Shown here: piece after piece, positions 60,660 through 64,000 of the stretch
Numbering within the stretch: the first letter of the stretch is position 1
Layout of the letters: every line of letters starts with the position of its first letter
Origin: Bradyrhizobium sp. Tv2a-2
GTDB taxonomy: Bacteria > Pseudomonadota > Alphaproteobacteria > Rhizobiales > Xanthobacteraceae
Length of the DNA: 64,000 nt
Direction: 5' to 3'
Assembly (NCBI RefSeq): GCF_000472425.1
Contig: NZ_AXAI01000012.1
Span: forward strand, 18,817 to 82,816
The notes under the pieces: generated by a model
Seen by the model: the letters and a program-made list of their open reading frames with translations, nothing else
What the model was told of the DNA's origin: nothing
The model's database searches: none
Program-made: the position numbers and the translations under genes

Positions 60660-61340
60660 TTGAGCGCAGCCGGTTGGACGCCGATAGACTGGACGCCGTT
60701 TTGGCTATGGCTGGCGGTCATCGCGAGCGGCCTGTATCACGGAATAAATCCGGGCATGGGCTGGCCGCTCGCAGTCTCGGCCGGGCTGATGGAGAGAAGT
60801 CCGCGGGCGCTGTTCGCGGCGCTCGGGGCGCTCGCGACCGGCCATCTCCTCGCATCGCTTCTGGTGTTCCTGCCCTTCGCACTGCTGGTCGCGCTCGCGG
60901 AGTGGCAGCATCCGATTCAAATCGCGGCCGGCCTGCTCGTGATTGGCTTCGGCATCTTTCTGCTCTTCAACCGCCGCCACCCAAAGCGGCTCGCGCGCAT
61001 ACCGCCGACGCAATTGGGACTCTGGTCATTTGCAGTGGCGATCGCGCACGGCGCCGGATTGATGCTGGTGCCGATCTATCTCGGCCTGTGCCAGTTGCCC
61101 GCCTCGGATCATGACGCGACCAGCACGCTTGTCGAGGCAAACCTCGCGATGGCGGTGCTGGTCGCCATTGTCCATGTCGCCGCAATGGTCACGGCCGGCG
61201 GCTGCCTCGCGTGGCTCACTTACCGCTATCTCGGGCTCAAATTTGTGTCGCGAAGCTGGTTCAATCTGGACACGATCTGGGCGCTCAGTCTTGTGCTGGT
61301 CGGCGTGATCGCGCTCGCATTCACTTTCATGGAGTGGTGA
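60660..61340 (+). CDS. Membrane protein downstream of the methanethiol oxidase
   Basis: A 226-residue protein with about six helices. Its TTG start at 60660 directly follows the oxidase stop, so the two are coupled. Polar residues inside or near helices are unusual: VIASGLYHGINPGMGWPLAVSAGL, GALATGHLLAS, VAIAHGAGLMLVPI and VAIVHVAAMVTAGG, each with a His. This resembles metal or gas-handling membrane proteins in a general way but I cannot place it in a family. Given that the neighbouring oxidase class uses copper, a role in metal supply is conceivable; this is inference. Confidence 0.6.
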   Translation: MSAAGWTPIDWTPFWLWLAVIASGLYHGINPGMGWPLAVSAGLMERSPRALFAALGALATGHLLASLLVFLPFALLVALAEWQHPIQIAAGLLVIGFGIFLLFNRRHPKRLARIPPTQLGLWSFAVAIAHGAGLMLVPIYLGLCQLPASDHDATSTLVEANLAMAVLVAIVHVAAMVTAGGCLAWLTYRYLGLKFVSRSWFNLDTIWALSLVLVGVIALAFTFMEW

Positions 61341-61364
61341 ACGATCGTGAACGCGTTGTGCCAG

Positions 61365-61925
61365 CTATTCCGGCACCGGCACGTCGAATGTGTTGAGCGT
61401 CACCGAGACCATGCAATACATGGCGATCAGATAGGACAACTCGGCAGCGCCGTCGGTGCCGAACCGCTCGACCGCAGCCTTGTATGTCAGCTCTGGCAGC
61501 ACGCCGCCACTCATGAGAGCCGCGGCGAAATCGTAGGCGACGGCCTCATCGCGCGTCAGATCGACCGGGCGCTGCCCGGCAACGATTGTGGCGAGCTTTT
61601 CGTCTGATAGGCCGCGCTGCTGGGCGATCAGGACATGGGCATAGAGCTCGTATTCGGAGCGGAAATGCGATCCCGTCACCAGGATCGCCACCTCACGCAC
61701 CGCAGGTGACAGCTTTGGATTGGATGCGATTGCCTTGACCAGCTCCCAGACCGGCTCGCCGAATTTCGGATAGATCAGCCAGGGATTCCAGGGACCGAGC
61801 AACGCGCCGTCATCACGGATGCTCACAAAGCCTTTAAAATGATCGCGGATGCCGGCGCGCATGTCTGCGTGCAAAGGCTTCTGCACTTCGCTCATGTCTT
61901 TGGGATTCAGGATCGGCAGACGCAT
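61365..61925 (-). CDS. Carboxymuconolactone-decarboxylase-family protein without CxxC
   Basis: A 186-residue all-helical protein of the CMD/AhpD-like fold. AVREVAILVTGSHFRSEYELYAHVLIAQQRGLSDEKLATI matches the family's core: the position of the AhpD CxxC is occupied by other residues, while EYxxxxH is kept. Such members usually act in aromatic degradation or are of unknown function rather than being peroxidases. ATG 61925 (MRLPILNPKD) is preferred. A 20-bp tandem repeat lies 50-90 bp upstream. Confidence 0.75.
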   Translation of the reverse strand: MRLPILNPKDMSEVQKPLHADMRAGIRDHFKGFVSIRDDGALLGPWNPWLIYPKFGEPVWELVKAIASNPKLSPAVREVAILVTGSHFRSEYELYAHVLIAQQRGLSDEKLATIVAGQRPVDLTRDEAVAYDFAAALMSGGVLPELTYKAAVERFGTDGAAELSYLIAMYCMVSVTLNTFDVPVPE

Positions 61926-61977
61926 GCAATACCCCAAGTGGTCTCATCGGCGCCGGCAACTTGTCATAGCGGTCGCC

Positions 61978-62017
61978 GCACGGACATACACAAAGCCGCG
62001 CGGACATACAAAAGGGC
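61978..62017. repeat. Two tandem 20-bp repeats upstream of the CMD-family gene
   Basis: GCACGGACATACACAAAGCC followed by GCGCGGACATACAAAAGGGC, 16 of 20 positions identical. It lies between two minus-strand genes, about 50 bp upstream of the CMD gene, and could be a tandem operator. Confidence 0.5.
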
Positions 62018-62036
62018 GTGTAGAGCAGCAGTGCAC

Positions 62037-63509
62037 CTACGCTGTCACATGCACCGCGGGCCTTCGGCCGCCGTTCCACTCGCCCCCGATTGCGCGCTCG
62101 ATCTGCCCTGCGAGCTGCAGCAGCAACCCGTCATTGGCTTGCTTCGCGATCGCCTGGATGCCGAGCGGCAGGCCGTGCGCGTGGGTTGCGAGCGGCAGGG
62201 AGATTGCTGGGATGCCGCAGAGATTGGCGAGCGGGGTAAAGGCAAAATTGCGCCAGAGATTGCCGAACCAATCGAGCACATCGGGATTGTCGCTGATGGT
62301 GAGGTACTCTGTCGTGCCGACCTTCGGCGTCGGCAGCGCTGTGATTGGGGTGAGGATGATGTCCCATTGCTCGAAGAACGCGCCGAAGCTGCGCGAGGTG
62401 GTATTGAAGACTGCCTGCATCCGCGCGCGATCGGCAAAGGACGCGTGCTTGCCGTGCTCCCAGATGCGGATGTTGACGGGCTCGATGAGATCAGCGGGCG
62501 GCCGCTCAAGTCCGCGCGCGGCGAGCATGTTGCCGATGACGACAGCGAAATTGCTGATGTAGCAGGTGGTCTGCGCGTCGAACGCGGCGCGATAGTCGAG
62601 GTCGGGCAAGGCGTGGTCGACGCGATGGCCAAGTCCTTCGAGGAGGCCCCCGACCTTCTCCAACTCGGCTGCGATCTGCGGCGTCGCGCGATAATCGCCC
62701 CACTGGTGCGACAGCGCGATTCTGAGCGGAGCCGGATCGCGCTTGATCATCTCGGCATAAGGCTCAGCTGCGCTCCAGAACGGCATGAACTCGCCGGGTG
62801 CAGGGCCGCGGACATGATCGACAAAGGCGGCCGTGTCGCGCACCGAGCGCGACTGGCAGCCCTGGATCGAGACGAGGCCGGTGAGATCGGACATCACCGG
62901 CGCGAGCGAGAACACGCCGCGCGAGACCTTCAGGCCGATATTGCCATTGACACCAGCGGGAATGCGGATCGAGCCGCCGCCGTCGGTCGCATGCGCGATC
63001 GGCACCGCGCCGGCCGCGACCATCGCAGCCGACCCCGCGGACGAGCCGCAGGTGGTGTAGTCGGTATTCCACGGGTTGCGCGTGACATAAACTGCGGGAT
63101 TGTCGGCGGAGCTGCAGACGCCGAACTCCGGCGTGGTCGTGCGCCCGATCAGGTTGAGGCCTGCCGCGCGAAATTTCGAGGTGAGGAACGTATCGGCCGT
63201 AGCGCGATTGCCGCGCATCAGCAGCGAGCCCATCTCCTGCAGCCGCCCCTTCATGGTCGGGCCGAGATCCTTCATCAGGAACGGCAGGCCGGCGAAGGGG
63301 CCATCGAGATTGGCGGCGTCGCCCGCGGGATCGGCGACCGCGTCGGCAAACACCTCGACCACGCCCGATAGCGCCGGATCGACCTTGGCGATCGCCGCTT
63401 GCGCCTGCTCGGCCAATTCGCGCGCCGTGAGCTCGCCCTTTTTGACACGCTCAGCCAGCGCCGTGCCGTCATGTTGGGCCCATTCGTTCCAGCTCATTGG
63501 CAGTGTCAT
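62037..63509 (-). CDS. Amidase-signature-family amidase
   Basis: A 490-residue amidase-signature (AS) enzyme hydrolysing C-N amide bonds. The catalytic Ser-cisSer-Lys triad is readable: Lys in LPFLMKDLGPTMKG, cis-Ser in TTCGSSAGSAAMVAAG and nucleophile Ser in TDGGGSIRIPAGVNGNIGLK. The C-terminal TPLANLCGIPAISLPLATHAHGLPLGIQAI is typical. ATG 63509 (MTLPMSWNEW) has AAGGA upstream. It lacks the GatA neighbourhood, so it is not the Glu-tRNA amidotransferase. Substrate unknown. Confidence 0.88.
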   Translation of the reverse strand: MTLPMSWNEWAQHDGTALAERVKKGELTARELAEQAQAAIAKVDPALSGVVEVFADAVADPAGDAANLDGPFAGLPFLMKDLGPTMKGRLQEMGSLLMRGNRATADTFLTSKFRAAGLNLIGRTTTPEFGVCSSADNPAVYVTRNPWNTDYTTCGSSAGSAAMVAAGAVPIAHATDGGGSIRIPAGVNGNIGLKVSRGVFSLAPVMSDLTGLVSIQGCQSRSVRDTAAFVDHVRGPAPGEFMPFWSAAEPYAEMIKRDPAPLRIALSHQWGDYRATPQIAAELEKVGGLLEGLGHRVDHALPDLDYRAAFDAQTTCYISNFAVVIGNMLAARGLERPPADLIEPVNIRIWEHGKHASFADRARMQAVFNTTSRSFGAFFEQWDIILTPITALPTPKVGTTEYLTISDNPDVLDWFGNLWRNFAFTPLANLCGIPAISLPLATHAHGLPLGIQAIAKQANDGLLLQLAGQIERAIGGEWNGGRRPAVHVTA

Positions 63510-63621
63510 GCGATCGTTCCTTGACGCCGGTGTCGTGCCGACCTTAGTTTTGCGAGCCGGCAAGTCAATCAACTGATCCGCGGAGACTGATGCCGTGCAG
63601 CTCTCGCGCAAGGAGAGCCCC

Positions 63622-64000
63622 ATGTCCGATCGCAGCGTGCACTGGGAAGCCGTCTACACGACGAAGGCGGAAAACGAGGTCAGCTGGTTTCAGGAAAACC
63701 CGGCGACCTCGCTGCGGCTGATCAGCGACGCGAAGGCAGCAGCCGATTCCGCCATCATCGATATCGGCGGCGGCGCCTCGCGGCTGGTCGATGCGCTGGT
63801 CGCGCGAGGATTCCGCTCGCTCGCTGTGCTCGACATCTCGGCCGCAGCGCTCGAGACCGCGAGGACGCGGCTGGGACCAAAGAGCGCCGATGTCGACTGG
63901 ATCACCGCTGATGTCACCAAGTGGACGCCAGCGCGGAGCTACGACGTCTGGCACGACCGCGCGGCGTTTCATTTCCTGACCGAGGCGGCCGACAGAAGCG
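63622..64000 (+). CDS. Class I SAM-dependent methyltransferase (3' partial)
   Basis: The gene starts at ATG 63622, with AAGGAG at 63610-63615, and runs off the window. The visible 126 residues begin MSDRSVHWEAVYTTKAENEV (the WEAVY.. segment common to small methyltransferases) and include SAM motif I IIDIGGGASRLVDALV, the acidic end of strand 2 (VLDISAAAL) and VWHDRAAFHFL. The usual length for this type is about 200 residues. Its product cannot be judged from this part. Confidence 0.8.
   Translation, partial: MSDRSVHWEAVYTTKAENEVSWFQENPATSLRLISDAKAAADSAIIDIGGGASRLVDALVARGFRSLAVLDISAAALETARTRLGPKSADVDWITADVTKWTPARSYDVWHDRAAFHFLTEAADRS

Overview
The window is high-GC chromosomal DNA from an alphaproteobacterium of the Bradyrhizobium / Nitrobacteraceae type. 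Three things suggest this: the order of the division and cell-wall (dcw) genes, the very close match of many proteins to what I know of Bradyrhizobium, and several families of intergenic palindromes typical of that group (cores TCATTCCGGGGCG, GTCATGCCCGGGC, CTGGAATACTGGATC, GCATGATCCGGAAAA). The organism call is inference from recalled sequence; no search was run.

Layout. 1-11.7 kb holds mixed housekeeping genes: the tail of an unidentified Q/Y-rich protein, a small secreted protein, a membrane protein fused to a spermidine-synthase-like domain, a phytoene-dehydrogenase-like flavoprotein, a 251-bp MITE-like element with intact inverted repeats and target duplication, an Flp pilin, prmA, a cysteine-cluster protein, an M24 aminopeptidase P and a Bcr/CflA-type exporter. 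11.7-38.1 kb is the dcw cluster, all on the minus strand and read from right to left: rsmH-ftsL-ftsI-murE-murF-mraY-murD-ftsW-murG-murC-murB-ddl-ftsQ-ftsA-ftsZ, then lpxC, bamD, recN and ligA. A GIY-YIG nuclease gene sits between recN and ligA on the other strand. mraZ is absent from its usual place in front of rsmH; a plus-strand peptidoglycan amidase gene lies there instead. Five junctions inside the cluster carry palindromic repeats.

39.4-43.8 kb is an accessory island, visibly AT-richer in part, with an AIPR-family putative defence protein and a nucleotidyltransferase-fold protein flanked by direct copies of a long interspersed repeat. 43.8-46.2 kb has an ECF sigma factor of the ECF42 type, its YCII-domain partner and the RNase P RNA gene. 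46.3-56.5 kb is rich in transport genes: a TauE/SafE permease, a MocR-type regulator divergent from two overlapping EamA permeases, an ABC half-exporter, and an EmrAB-like efflux pair divergent from a TetR regulator with a near-perfect operator. The ABC exporter has what looks like a complete translation-coupled attenuator in front of it: a strong sigma70-like promoter, a 26-codon leader ORF with a good Shine-Dalgarno, mutually exclusive hairpins and a U-tract. This is the most interesting signal I found.

56.9-64 kb is catabolic and accessory: a flavoprotein monooxygenase, a methanethiol S-methyltransferase (MddA-like) divergent from an SBP56-family methanethiol oxidase with a downstream membrane protein, a carboxymuconolactone-decarboxylase-family protein, an amidase and the start of a SAM methyltransferase that runs off the end. 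I saw no tRNA genes, CRISPR arrays or intact transposase genes.
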